Assembly: GCA_034664165.1 (NCBI GenBank)
Contig: JAXDIE010000059.1
Location: 1 to 39,495, forward strand
DNA: 39,495 nucleotides
Origin: JACCVG01 sp034664165
GTDB taxonomy: Bacteria; Actinomycetota; Thermoleophilia; Solirubrobacterales; Thermoleophilaceae
Direction: 5' to 3'
Positions 22,690-31,055 of the stretch are shown in pieces. The position numbers were made by a program, and so were the translations under genes. The notes beneath the pieces were generated by a model. That model made no database searches. It was not told where the DNA came from and saw only the letters and a program-made list of their open reading frames with translations. How positions within the stretch are numbered: position 1 is the stretch's first letter; each line of letters begins with the position of its first letter.

Positions 22690-24024
22690 CTATCGGCCCG
22701 TCGTCTGGGCGCGGCCGAGTGCCAGCTCAAGGGCCGACAGCACCCTCTCGCGGTCCCCCACGGCCCGCTCGTGCTCGCGCAGGGCATGGAGCTGTGCCGG
22801 CTCGAGGGAGGGCAGCAGCGCGACGATCTCGTCCTCGTCCAGGTCGGCATAGCCCGCAACCGGCTGCGCCGCGTTGCCCGACCGCGAAGCGATGGCCCTC
22901 TGGATCTGGGCGATCTGGTTGGGGCGCAGCTGGGCGTCCTTTCGGAAGCTCGCGTCCCGCACATTGGGGCTCCAGCGCAGGAACTCCTCGACCTCCTCCT
23001 CATAGCGGTACGGCTGCTGGGCGTCGCGGAGGATCGGATGCAGCCGCATGTACTCGCCGAGCCTGATCACGGCCTCGCGAGTGGTGTAGCGGTAGCCGAA
23101 CCCGGTGGACTTGAACCGGCGGTTGTCCATGCCCCGCCCGAACCGGAGCTGCCCGAGCATCTCCGGCGGGATCTCCAGGCCCAGCCTGCGCGCCAGCGTG
23201 GCCGCCAACCCGGTGCCGATCGGCGGCAGGATCGGCACGTAGCTCTTCCCCAGGAGCCCGACGACCTCGGTGAACGAGAGCACCCCGTCGGCGGCGACGT
23301 TGAACGTGCCCGGAAGGTCGCTGGTCACCGCGTGCGCCAGCGCACCGACCACGTCGTCCTCGTGTACGAACTGGTAGCGCGGGTCGAAACCCAGCAGCAT
23401 CGGCACGACCGGCAGCGAGAAGAGCTTGGTGTGCGAGGTCTTCACATCGGGGCCGAGCACGTTGGCGAAACGCAGGAGCGTGAGCTCGACGTCGGCGTTC
23501 TTGCTCGCGAAGTCCCTTACGGCGGCCTCGGCCTCGACGATGTCCCGCTCGATCGCGGTCTGTGGGGGATGTGGACGCCGCATGGCTTCGGTGAAGAAGG
23601 CCGGGTCGTCCTGCTCCGCGCCGTAGTAGTGGGACGAGCTCTTGAAGACGAACTTGCGGACCGTCGAGTCGGCCCCCGCGCACGCCGCCAGGATGTTCAT
23701 CGTCCCCACCACGTTGTTCTCGTGCGTGTCGCGGGCGGAGGCAACCGTCGAGTCGACGAGCAGGCGGGTGTCCACCACCGTGTCGATCTCGGCCGCCAGC
23801 ACGATCCGGCGCAGCAGCGCGTGCTGCGTGCCCACGCGCACGAACTCGGTCCGCTCGAGCTCGCGGGTCGGGTCCTTGGAATCGACGCCGATCACGGCCT
23901 CGATCTCCGGCCGCTGCTCCAGCGCCTGGGCGAGACGGCCGCCCCAGTAGGTCGAGATCCCGGTGATCAACACCCGGCGCGAACCCACGCGGGCCAGCGC
24001 GCCTGCAGTTGCCTCCTCGCTCAT
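22690..24024 (-). CDS. NAD-dependent epimerase/dehydratase family protein (Rv0501/GalE2-like)
   Basis: A 444-residue protein. Residues about 15-310 form an extended SDR Rossmann fold: nucleotide loop LITGISTYWGGRLA (20-32), VIGVDSKD end of strand 2, NNVVGTMNILAAC helix, FKSSSHYYG strand with the Ser/Tyr region, and LLRFANVLGPD. The Tyr is not followed by Lys at the usual +4 spacing (YYGAEQ), so classical epimerase chemistry is doubtful. The last 100 residues are helical and charged (LREHERAVGDRERVLSALE). The ATG overlaps the acyltransferase stop as ATGA. The same pair, SDR protein and acyltransferase, is adjacent in mycobacteria (Rv0501-Rv0502), which suggests a joint role in lipid or envelope metabolism. 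Confidence 0.88.
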   Translation of the reverse strand: MSEEATAGALARVGSRRVLITGISTYWGGRLAQALEQRPEIEAVIGVDSKDPTRELERTEFVRVGTQHALLRRIVLAAEIDTVVDTRLLVDSTVASARDTHENNVVGTMNILAACAGADSTVRKFVFKSSSHYYGAEQDDPAFFTEAMRRPHPPQTAIERDIVEAEAAVRDFASKNADVELTLLRFANVLGPDVKTSHTKLFSLPVVPMLLGFDPRYQFVHEDDVVGALAHAVTSDLPGTFNVAADGVLSFTEVVGLLGKSYVPILPPIGTGLAATLARRLGLEIPPEMLGQLRFGRGMDNRRFKSTGFGYRYTTREAVIRLGEYMRLHPILRDAQQPYRYEEEVEEFLRWSPNVRDASFRKDAQLRPNQIAQIQRAIASRSGNAAQPVAGYADLDEDEIVALLPSLEPAQLHALREHERAVGDRERVLSALELALGRAQTTGR

Positions 24025-24923
24025 CCGAACCAGACCGACTCGCGCTCGCCCACCATCTCCAGCAGGTTCTCCTGGATGCGGGCCCGGATCTCATGTGAGT
24101 AGGTCTGGACGAGTGCCTTGTCCTCGTGCATCCCCTCCTCATCGAACCGGATGGGCTCCAGGAAGCGGATCTTGAACTTGGCGGGCAGGTATCCGAGCAT
24201 GCCCAGCGGCCCCAGGTGCGGGAAGGTCGGGGTCAGCGGGAAGTAGATGAGCCCGGTCAGATTCCTGAGGAAATTCATCTGGGCGAAGATCGGCTGTGCC
24301 TCCTCGGCGCCGACCACGCAGATCGGCACGATCGGTGCCTGCGCGCGCATGGCCGCCTCGACGAAGCCCCCGCGGCCAAAGCGGCGGAGCTTGTAGCGGT
24401 TGCGGTAGAGCTTCTCGGTGCCCTTTCGGCCCTCCGGGAAGACCAGGACCAGCTGCTGCTCGTCGTAGAGCAACCGCTGCACGTTCGCCGGATGCGCCGC
24501 GACCCCGCCGATCTTGGGGATCAGCATCGAAAAGCCGGGATAGCCCTTGAAGAAGTGCTCGACCGTGAGGTTCAGCGAGCGGGCCTGTGGGTGCTCTTCC
24601 TTGATGGCCTTGGCGATCATCGCCGCATCCGGAGGCAGGGCGCCCGAGTGGTTGGAGACCAGCAGCGCGCCCCCGTCGGCGGGCACGTTCTCGATGCCCT
24701 CGACCTCAACCCGGAACCAGTAGTTGTAGAAGAAGTCGTAGAGGTAGCGGTCCATGATTCCCTCGATGCGCTCGGACCTGCCCCAATCGGTCAGACGGCG
24801 CTCGGGCTCGACCCCGGGCAGATAAGGCCTCAGGTCGTCGCGGCGCGCGGGAAGGGCGCTCCCCGAGGGGCGCGGTTCCTCAACGGGCTCGTCTACCCGA
24901 AGGCTGCTGCGTTCTTCGGCCAT
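24021..24923 (-). CDS. Lysophospholipid acyltransferase family protein (Rv0502-like)
   Basis: A 300-residue acyltransferase of the PlsC superfamily. The catalytic block is VSNHSGALPPDA, with H92 and D99 six residues apart (PlsC itself has four); this longer spacing occurs in the Rv0502-like subfamily. Further blocks are VFPEGRKGTEKLYRNRYKLRRFGRGGFVEAA (phosphate-binding FPEG) and IVPICVVGAEEAQP. A membrane-proximal helix DRYLYDFFYNYWFRVEVEG precedes the domain. It probably transfers acyl chains to a glycerol or polyol lipid at the inner membrane face. It is first in a two-gene unit, coupled by ATGA to the SDR gene. CACAAT 6 bases before the ATG may be its -10, a weak match. Confidence 0.88.
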   Translation of the reverse strand: MAEERSSLRVDEPVEEPRPSGSALPARRDDLRPYLPGVEPERRLTDWGRSERIEGIMDRYLYDFFYNYWFRVEVEGIENVPADGGALLVSNHSGALPPDAAMIAKAIKEEHPQARSLNLTVEHFFKGYPGFSMLIPKIGGVAAHPANVQRLLYDEQQLVLVFPEGRKGTEKLYRNRYKLRRFGRGGFVEAAMRAQAPIVPICVVGAEEAQPIFAQMNFLRNLTGLIYFPLTPTFPHLGPLGMLGYLPAKFKIRFLEPIRFDEEGMHEDKALVQTYSHEIRARIQENLLEMVGERESVWFG

Positions 24924-24945
24924 GGCTCGATTGTGTCAGGTGGCG

Positions 24946-25500
24946 TTATCTGAGCAGGGGGTCGACGGCCGCCGCCAGCGCCCGCCAGTCGGTACCTGCA
25001 ACAACTTCGTGCTCGGCCACGACCTCGGCATTCCACGGGTGGATGATCGTGGCCGGCGTGATCCCCATCTCGATTGCGCGCCGGATGTTCACCGGGCTGT
25101 CGTCGATGAGGATCTCGACCTCCAGCTCGACACAACGGGGCACCTTGTCGAAGGAGCAGTGCAGGTCGTCGTAGGGCACTCCCACCCGCTCCAGCCAGGC
25201 CTCCGTAGCCGGGCGGGCGGCTTCGTAGCGATGGCTGGTGATGTGGATCCAGTGCCCGGCCTCGTGCCAGGCCCGGATGGTCTCAACGGCGTCGGGGTAG
25301 GGAATCGCGGTCACGATGTTCTCGTCGCTGTGTGTCTCGCGGACCGCCTGGATCAGCTGATCGCGGGCGAGTTCGCCGACCATCCAGTCGGTCTGCTCCG
25401 CATACGGAAGCCGCACGCCGAAGCGCGCAAGAGCGATCCGCTCCAGCTGGTCCCAGTAGTGATGGAGCGTCGAGTCGATGTCTACACCAATCCGTGTCAA
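24946..25500 (-). CDS. HAD-superfamily 5'-nucleotidase-like hydrolase (NT5C-like)
   Basis: The TTG at 25500 is chosen (184 residues), because the next start upstream (ATG 25542) lies beyond the divergent gene start. HAD motifs: I is GVDIDSTL (DxDxT with the nucleophilic first Asp within the first ten residues), II is HITSHRYE, III is the Lys of FDKVPRC, and IV is LIDDSPVN. A helical cap sits between motifs I and II. Layout and length match 5'(3')-deoxyribonucleotidase-like proteins of the NT5C family. The substrate is unproven. The neighbouring genes give no pathway hint; the alpha/beta hydrolase gene diverges 23 bases away over one shared -10 region. Confidence 0.85.
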   Translation of the reverse strand: MTRIGVDIDSTLHHYWDQLERIALARFGVRLPYAEQTDWMVGELARDQLIQAVRETHSDENIVTAIPYPDAVETIRAWHEAGHWIHITSHRYEAARPATEAWLERVGVPYDDLHCSFDKVPRCVELEVEILIDDSPVNIRRAIEMGITPATIIHPWNAEVVAEHEVVAGTDWRALAAAVDPLLR

Positions 25501-25508
25501 GGTTTCGA

Positions 25509-25516
25509 TACGGTAC
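25509..25516. promoter_or_regulatory. Overlapping divergent -10 boxes (bidirectional promoter)
   Basis: The string TACGGTAC carries TACGGT on the plus strand (25509-25514, 9 bases before ATG 25524) and TACCGT on the minus strand (25516-25511, 10 bases before TTG 25500). Both would give leaders of only 2-4 bases. Confidence 0.45.
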
Positions 25517-25523
25517 GCGGCGA

Positions 25524-26549
25524 ATGAGCACGACGTCGCCACGCCCGGACGGGCCCGTCTACCGGAGTGTCGGCGGGGTCATCCCCTCCAACGCCCCGTT
25601 CGCCCGGATCCGTAGCGCGTCCGGCGCCGGAGCCGACTACGGCGCACCGGGCGATCCTGACTGGCGCGGCATCGACTGGTCGCAGCACGTCCACGATGTC
25701 CAGATCGAGGGCAGGCGCCTTCGCTATGTGGACTACGGCGAGGGCTCGTTGCCGGCAGTGCTGTTCGTCCACGGCTGGACGAGCAACTGGCAGGCATGGC
25801 TCGAGAACATCCCGGCCGCGGCAGCCACCGGCCGCCGCGTCATAGCGGTCGATCTCCCCGGCAGCGGGATGTCCGAGATGCCCGTCGAGAAGATCACGAT
25901 CTCCAACTACGCCCGGACGCTCATGGCGCTCTGCGAGCACCTGGGCATCGAGAAGGCCATCCCGGTGGGCAACTCGATGGGTGGGTTCGTCTCGGCCGAG
26001 CTGGCCATCCGCGCCCCGGATCTGGTCGACCGGCTCGTCCTTGTCTCGGCTGCCGGCCTCTCGACCGCCGCCATGCGCCAGGGACCGGTGGTGGCCTTTG
26101 CGCGGGTTCTCCAGATCGGGCTTGCCCAGGGATACACCCACAGCCGCAGCCATCCGGTGCTCATCAGGCCCAAGCTGCGCCACCGGGCCGCCGGCACGAT
26201 CTTCCGCCACCCCACGCGCATCCCAACTGACCTGCTCTACGAGATGATGGGCGGCATGGGGAAGGACGGCTTCCAGGATCAGCTCATGGCCAACATCACG
26301 TACGACTACACCGAGCGAATCCCCGAGATCGGGTGTCCCACGCTGGTGGTCTGGGGCCGCGAGGACATGGTGGTTCCGGTGTCCGACGCCCTCGAGTACG
26401 ACCGGCTGATCCCCGACGCCCGCCTTCTGATCATGGACGACACGGGCCATGTCGCAATGGCGGAGCGACCGCCCGCCTTCAACAAGGCGCTGGCCGAGTT
26501 CATGGTCGAGCAGGGCTCGGCCGAGCTCCAGCCGAACGCCTCGGTCTAG
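25524..26549 (+). CDS. Alpha/beta hydrolase
   Basis: A 341-residue alpha/beta-hydrolase. The oxyanion strand is AVLFVHGWTSNWQAW, the nucleophile elbow is VGNSMGGFVSAELA (catalytic Ser), the acid Asp is in VVWGREDMVVP and the His in DDTGHVAMAERP. A cap of about 60 residues (SRSHPVLIRPKLRHRAAG...) separates strands 6 and 7. Such enzymes include esterases, haloperoxidase-like proteins and C-C bond hydrolases; the class cannot be fixed. There is no signal peptide. The ATG at 25524 is preferred to any start upstream because the divergent gene occupies that DNA. It converges with ilvD, with 13 bases between stops. Confidence 0.9.
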   Translation: MSTTSPRPDGPVYRSVGGVIPSNAPFARIRSASGAGADYGAPGDPDWRGIDWSQHVHDVQIEGRRLRYVDYGEGSLPAVLFVHGWTSNWQAWLENIPAAAATGRRVIAVDLPGSGMSEMPVEKITISNYARTLMALCEHLGIEKAIPVGNSMGGFVSAELAIRAPDLVDRLVLVSAAGLSTAAMRQGPVVAFARVLQIGLAQGYTHSRSHPVLIRPKLRHRAAGTIFRHPTRIPTDLLYEMMGGMGKDGFQDQLMANITYDYTERIPEIGCPTLVVWGREDMVVPVSDALEYDRLIPDARLLIMDDTGHVAMAERPPAFNKALAEFMVEQGSAELQPNASV

Positions 26550-26562
26550 GCCCGCTGCTCCG

Positions 26563-28233
26563 TCAGCTGGTGAGCGCGCCCTGCGAGGCGCTGCCCACGT
26601 GACGCGCGTACTTGCCGAGCACGCCGGTCGTGTACTTGGGCTCCGGAGCCACGTACTCCCCAACCCGCTTCGCGATCTCCTCGTCCGTGAGGTCCACGCT
26701 GAGCGTCCGGTTGGGCACATCGAAGGTCACCAGGTCGCCGTCGCGCACCGCGGCGATCGGGCCACCCTGCACGGCCTCGGGCGCCACGTGGCCGGCCATG
26801 AAGCCGTGGGTCGCGCCGGAGAAGCGGCCGTCGGTGAGCAGCGCGACGCTGTCGCCCAGACCCTCGCCGACGAGTGCCGCCGTGACGGCCAGCATCTCGC
26901 GCATCCCGGGGCCTCCTGCCGGCCCCTCGTTGCGGATCAGCACCACGTCATCGGGCTTGATCTCCTGCGCGGTGACCGCGGCCATTGCGTCCTCCTCGGA
27001 CTCGAACACCCGGGCGGGGCCGGTGTGCTCCATCCGCTCGTGCCCGGACAGCTTGACCACGCAGCCCTCCGGCGCCAGGTTTCCGCGGAGGATGGCCAGC
27101 CCGCCGTGGGGCTTCAGCGCGTCGTCCCACTGGCGGATCACCTCCTGGCCCTCCACCTCCTGGACGTCGGCGGCTTCTTCGGCCACGGTGCGGCCGGTGA
27201 CGGTCATGGCGCCGGGGTTGGCCAGGCCGGCATCCAGCAGGCGCTTCATGACCAGCGGGACTCCCCCGGCGTGGAAGAGGTCAGGCGCCAGGAACCGGCC
27301 GCCGGGCTTGAGGTCGCCGATGAGCGGGGTCTTCGAGCTGATCCGGTCGAAGTCGTCGATATCGAGCTCCACACCGGCCTCGTTGGCCACGGCCAGCAGA
27401 TGGAGCACGACGTTGGTGGAGCCGCCGGTGCAGGTGGCCGACGCGATGGCGTTCTCCAGCGACTCCTTGGTGATGATGGCGCTGGGCCGGAGGTCCTTCT
27501 CCACGAGGTCCATGATCAGCCGCCCGCACGCCTCGGCCACGGCGCCCTTCTTGCCGTCCTCAGCGGGCACCATCGAGCTGCCCATGGGCGAGATGCCCAT
27601 CGCCTCGAACGCCACCGCCATCGTGTTGGCGGTGAACTGCCCGCCGCATGCGCCCGCGCCAGGTGAGGCGACCGCCTCGAGCTCCTCGAGCTCCTCGTCG
27701 GACATGCTGCCGGCGGCATGGGCGCCGACCGCCTCGAACACGTCCTGGATCGAGACGTCCTTGCCGTTGAGCCGGCCGGGCGCGATCGAGCCCCCGTAGA
27801 GCATGAGGCTCGGCAGGTCCAGGCGGGCGAGCGCCATGACACAGCCGGGGATGGTCTTGTCGCAGCCGGAGAGGGTGACGATGCCGTCGAAGAGATAGCC
27901 ACGGGCCACGAGCTCGATCGAATCGGCGATCACCTCGCGACTGACAAGCGAGGCCTTCATGCCCTCCGTGCCCATCGTGATCCCGTCGGAGACGGCGATC
28001 GTGTTGTACTCCATGGGCGTCCCGCCGGCGGCTCGAATTCCCTCCTTGACCTTCTCGGCCAGAAGGCGCAGGTGGAAGTTGCACGGCATGGTCTCGGTCC
28101 AGGTGTTGGCCACGCCGATGATCGGCTTGGACAGGGCCTCCTTGTCGAAGCCGATCCCGCGGTAGTACGCGCGTGCGGCGGCCCGCTCGGGTCCTTCGAC
28201 CATTGCACGGCTGCGCAGCCTGCGCTTGGGCAC
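26563..28233 (-). CDS. ilvD: Dihydroxy-acid dehydratase
   Basis: GTG 28233 is chosen (556 residues): it begins 2 bases after the upstream stop codon, and homologues start near here with a PKRRLRSR-type end. The frame upstream lies inside the neighbouring gene. IlvD dehydrates 2,3-dihydroxy acids to the 2-keto precursors of Val, Ile and Leu. The cluster ligands are C51 (TMPCNFH), C124 (SGCDKTIPGC) and C196 (GACGGQFTANT), the pattern of the [2Fe-2S] plant/bacterial type. Further marks are AVSDGITMGTEGM and FSGATHGFMAGHVAPEA. It is the last gene of a minus-strand group with two small genes of unknown function; no other branched-chain gene is nearby. Confidence 0.95.
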   Translation of the reverse strand: MPKRRLRSRAMVEGPERAAARAYYRGIGFDKEALSKPIIGVANTWTETMPCNFHLRLLAEKVKEGIRAAGGTPMEYNTIAVSDGITMGTEGMKASLVSREVIADSIELVARGYLFDGIVTLSGCDKTIPGCVMALARLDLPSLMLYGGSIAPGRLNGKDVSIQDVFEAVGAHAAGSMSDEELEELEAVASPGAGACGGQFTANTMAVAFEAMGISPMGSSMVPAEDGKKGAVAEACGRLIMDLVEKDLRPSAIITKESLENAIASATCTGGSTNVVLHLLAVANEAGVELDIDDFDRISSKTPLIGDLKPGGRFLAPDLFHAGGVPLVMKRLLDAGLANPGAMTVTGRTVAEEAADVQEVEGQEVIRQWDDALKPHGGLAILRGNLAPEGCVVKLSGHERMEHTGPARVFESEEDAMAAVTAQEIKPDDVVLIRNEGPAGGPGMREMLAVTAALVGEGLGDSVALLTDGRFSGATHGFMAGHVAPEAVQGGPIAAVRDGDLVTFDVPNRTLSVDLTDEEIAKRVGEYVAPEPKYTTGVLGKYARHVGSASQGALTS

Positions 28234-28235
28234 GG

Positions 28236-28835
28236 CTACAGCGTCGCCTGGTTGGAGTCGTTGCGGTCGCGCTGCCGCTCCCACTCCGCAAGCCGCCAGA
28301 TGTCGCGACGCGCCCGCGCGGGATCGACCTGGCGGCCGGGCAGGTGCAGGTTGGCGTCGGCGATCAGGCGGCGCTCGTCGCCCGTGAGGGCCATCCACTT
28401 GGCCAGGACGTCATCCGAGTCGGGCAGACGTGACTGGGAGATGGCCCCGGTCAGGTCGGGGAATTCGACGCAGTACTCGCTGAGCAGCTCACCCGTCGAT
28501 GGGACGAACGCGATGATCGGCTTGTGCGCGTAGATCAGGTACGCGTAGTCCGAGGGCGCGCAGTCGGGCGCCGACAGGCCTCCATGGACGCGGATGAAGC
28601 CGAGGTCCCGGTACATGTCCCATTCCTCTGCGTTCACGCACGAGCGCAGCAGCTCGCGGGCGCGCTGCTCGGCACGCCGCTCGCGGCCGGGGTCGGCCAA
28701 GGAGTTGCGCTCCGCGGACGGCGTGGCGGCACGGCGGCGGGCTCGGCCCACCCTCCAATCCGACCAGACGCGCACCAGCGTCGGGAGGCAGAGGGCCGCC
28801 GCGACGATCGCGATGACGATGAGCCCCGGAACCAT
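28236..28835 (-). CDS. Unknown membrane-anchored protein upstream of ilvD
   Basis: A 199-residue protein I do not recognise. Residues 2-24 are a single hydrophobic helix (MVPGLIVIAIVAAALCLPTLV), followed by a basic segment (RVGRARRRA) that would keep the rest in the cytoplasm. The soluble part is mixed alpha/beta: helices with ERRAEQRARELLRSCVNAEEWDMYRDLG, then a strand-rich core YAYLIYAHKPIIAFV and STGELLSEYCVEFPD, and a helical charged tail ending NQATL. No enzyme motif is seen. It starts 7 bases after the small gene and stops 2 bases before ilvD, so all three are likely one transcript; that does not by itself imply a shared function. Confidence 0.7.
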   Translation of the reverse strand: MVPGLIVIAIVAAALCLPTLVRVWSDWRVGRARRRAATPSAERNSLADPGRERRAEQRARELLRSCVNAEEWDMYRDLGFIRVHGGLSAPDCAPSDYAYLIYAHKPIIAFVPSTGELLSEYCVEFPDLTGAISQSRLPDSDDVLAKWMALTGDERRLIADANLHLPGRQVDPARARRDIWRLAEWERQRDRNDSNQATL

Positions 28836-28842
28836 CTTGGAG

Positions 28843-29130
28843 CTAGCCGCCGGAGGCGCGGGGAAAGAAGATGACCCGGTCGGCGTCGTCCGGGATGTCG
28901 CTGTACTGATGGATCATCGAGGCCTCGCGCCTGCCGCCCGAGACGTTGGTCGGCACCGCAGCCCACATGCCCTCATCGAGCTGGCGCCGGAACTCCTCGA
29001 CCAGGCGTTCCTCGTCTTCGCGCACAGCCGGATCGCCCTCTGCGATGAGGACTTCGCCGTGACCGGACTTCATACGTAGAAACTTGATGAGGACCCCTCC
29101 GCTCCGCTCGCCGGGACTGCTCTGTGGCAA
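28843..29130 (-). CDS. Small unknown protein, start uncertain
   Basis: At most 95 residues from TTG 29130; the body from MKSGHGEVLIAEGD onwards (ATG 29073) is 76 residues. It begins with a short strand (VLIKFLRMKSGHGEVLIAE), then a charged helix DPAVREDEERLVEEFRRQLDEGMWAAVP, and an end IHQYSDIPDDADRVIFFPRASGG. I do not recognise the family; it looks like a small soluble protein. A strong SD-like GGAGGGG lies in frame 7 bases before an ATC codon (29088), while neither TTG 29130 nor ATG 29073 has a good SD. The ATC start is therefore a real candidate. It heads the group leading to ilvD. Confidence 0.55.
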   Translation of the reverse strand: MPQSSPGERSGGVLIKFLRMKSGHGEVLIAEGDPAVREDEERLVEEFRRQLDEGMWAAVPTNVSGGRREASMIHQYSDIPDDADRVIFFPRASGG

Positions 29131-29144
29131 TTATGGCAAAGCGT

Positions 29145-29921
29145 CTAGGTACCGAGGGCGTTGACCGGCCCAGGGCCCGCTCCGATGTCCCGGAGCCCAT
29201 CGCGGACGGCCTCGGAAGCGATGACGCGCGCCTGGCGCGCCGCCTCGAGCGGCGTGGCGCCCAGCGCCAGATGAGCCGCGAGCGCCGAGGAGTGGGTGCA
29301 GCCCGAACCGTGGGCGGCGCCATCGGGGTGGCGCTCACCCGGAATGCCGATGGGCTCGCCTCCGTCGAAGTAGATGTCGATCCCCTCCTCCCCATGCCCG
29401 CCGGTGACCACGACGGCGCCCGGGCCGAGCTCGTGGACGCGGCGCGCAAGGTCCTCGGGGGGTGGCGGGGAGTCCGGGTCTGCACCGATCAGAACGCAGG
29501 CCTCGGGCACATTGGGCGTGACCACGCTCGCCAGGGGAAGGATCCGGTCCCGGAGCACCTGCCTGGCATCGGCGTCCAGGAGGACGGCACCGCTCTCGGC
29601 GACCATCACCGGGTCGACCACGACGGGGGCCGACAGCAGGCCCAGGGCCTCGAGCACCGCCTCGGCGGTCTCGGCGCTCCCGAGCATCCCGACCTTGACC
29701 GCATCGACACCGATGTCATCGACCACCGCGCGGACCTGGTCGATGATCACCTGGGGCGGGATCTGGTGCACGGATGTCACGCCGACCGTGTTCTGGGCCG
29801 TGATGGCGGTGATCGCGGTGGTGCCGTGGACACCGCAGCGGGCGAACGCCTTGAGATCCGCCTGGATGCCGGCGCCCCCGCCGGAGTCAGAGCCGGCGAT
29901 GGAGAGGGCGGTGCGCGTCAT
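29145..29921 (-). CDS. thiD: Hydroxymethylpyrimidine/phosphomethylpyrimidine kinase
   Basis: ATG 29921 gives 258 residues; TATCCT 7 bases before it supports this start. ThiD phosphorylates HMP and HMP-P in thiamine synthesis. Signatures of the ribokinase fold: ALSIAGSDSGGGAGIQADLKAF at the N-terminus, AITAQNTVGV, DAVKVGMLGSAE, VVVDPVMVAESG, VVTPNVPEA and the catalytic GSGCTHSSALAAHLALG anion hole. All are intact. It stands alone with its own promoter after dprA; no other thi genes and no TPP riboswitch are visible in the 60-base gap upstream. Confidence 0.95.
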   Translation of the reverse strand: MTRTALSIAGSDSGGGAGIQADLKAFARCGVHGTTAITAITAQNTVGVTSVHQIPPQVIIDQVRAVVDDIGVDAVKVGMLGSAETAEAVLEALGLLSAPVVVDPVMVAESGAVLLDADARQVLRDRILPLASVVTPNVPEACVLIGADPDSPPPPEDLARRVHELGPGAVVVTGGHGEEGIDIYFDGGEPIGIPGERHPDGAAHGSGCTHSSALAAHLALGATPLEAARQARVIASEAVRDGLRDIGAGPGPVNALGT

Positions 29922-29928
29922 TGCGGGC

Positions 29929-29934
29929 AGGATA
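29929..29934 (-). promoter_or_regulatory. -10-like TATCCT, leaderless start of thiD
   Basis: On the minus strand TATCCT is followed by 7 bases and ATG 29921. It lies in the short gap after dprA. There is no room for a TPP riboswitch. Confidence 0.5.
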
Positions 29935-29981
29935 TGCGGGGCCCTCGCCGCTCCGCGACGCCGCCGCCGGCACATTCATCC

Positions 29982-31055
29982 TCACTGCTGCCGTAAGGAC
30001 CACCCACCAAGCCGATCCCTCGCGATCAGCCCCCTCAGCTCGAGCTCGCCCAGCATCGCGCGCACTCGGCCGGGCGCCAAGTCCAGCTCGGCGCCTATCG
30101 CGCTCGGGCTGGAGCCCGCCACCGCCAGGTCCAGGACCTCGCCCAGGGTGGGATCCAGCTCGATCGCGGCACCGCGCGGCCCGTCCGGGCCCATCTCGAC
30201 CCCGAAGAGCTCGTCGAGGACCGCCGAGGCGCCCGTGATGACCTGGACGCCCTCCCGGATCAGCCCATTGGAGCCCTCGGCCAGCCGCGAGTCGATCCGG
30301 CCGGGCACGGCTCCCACGACCCTCTGCAGCTTCTCGGCGCAGCGCACCGTGATCAGACTGCCGGACCGGGCTCGGCACTCGACAACGATGGTCATCGCCC
30401 CGAGCGCCGCCATGATCCGGTTGCGGGCCGGGAACGCCCAGCGGAAGGCCGGAGACCCCGGCGGCATCTCCGAGATGACCACGCCCTCCTCCACCACCCT
30501 GTCCCGCAGCGCCCGATTGGTCCGCGGGTAGGCGACGTCGGCCCCCGAGGCGACCACGGCGAGCGGGCTGCCGCCGCCGTCGAGTGCGCCGCGGTGCGCG
30601 GCAGCGTCCACGCCCAGCGCAAGCCCGCTGATCACGGTGATGCCCGCCGCGGCCAGCGAACGCCCGAGGCCGTAGGCCGTGTCCAATGCGTACCCCGAAG
30701 CCTTGCGCCCGCCGACGATGGTCACCGCAGGCCCGTCGAGCACGTTCTCCAGCCGATCGAGCCCTCCGGCCACGAAGATCGCCGCGGGCGTGTCGAGGCC
30801 GCGCGCCTCGAGTTCGAGCAGGGCCTGCGGAAAACGCTTGGAGTGGCGGCACACCGCCTCCACGCCCGTCACGGTGGCCCGTTCCATCCCACGGCTCTCC
30901 TGGACCGAGCCGAACGCCGACCGCAGCGCCGAGTCGTCCAGGCCCAGGACCTCCGCGCCAAGGGCGGGCCTGCGCTCCAGCGCAGTGTCGATCGCCGGAG
31001 CGAGCTCGCCGATCAGCTGGCTGCGCCCCAGGCAGGACGAGCACGCCTGGCTCAC
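29982..31055 (-). CDS. dprA: DNA-processing protein DprA
   Basis: The GTG at 31055 overlaps the comM stop as GTGA; 357 residues. The Rossmann-like core binds single-stranded DNA and loads RecA during transformation: AVTIVGGRKASGYALDTAYGLGRSLAAAGITVISGLALGVDAAAH, then VVASGADVAYPRTN, VVISEMPPGSPAFRWAFPARNRIMA, and RSGSLITVRCAEKL. A short N-terminal helical (SAM-like) region holds a CSSC pair. The C-terminal 60 residues are a winged-helix domain (SAIGAELDLAPGRVRAMLGELELRGLI). Lysis- or competence-specific regulation is not visible. With comM it forms the transformation pair of this locus. Confidence 0.93.
   Translation of the reverse strand: MSQACSSCLGRSQLIGELAPAIDTALERRPALGAEVLGLDDSALRSAFGSVQESRGMERATVTGVEAVCRHSKRFPQALLELEARGLDTPAAIFVAGGLDRLENVLDGPAVTIVGGRKASGYALDTAYGLGRSLAAAGITVISGLALGVDAAAHRGALDGGGSPLAVVASGADVAYPRTNRALRDRVVEEGVVISEMPPGSPAFRWAFPARNRIMAALGAMTIVVECRARSGSLITVRCAEKLQRVVGAVPGRIDSRLAEGSNGLIREGVQVITGASAVLDELFGVEMGPDGPRGAAIELDPTLGEVLDLAVAGSSPSAIGAELDLAPGRVRAMLGELELRGLIARDRLGGWSLRQQ

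Noticed and set aside
29922..29981. TPP riboswitch before thiD
   Set aside because: The 60-base gap is too short, and the -10 lies 7 bases before the ATG.
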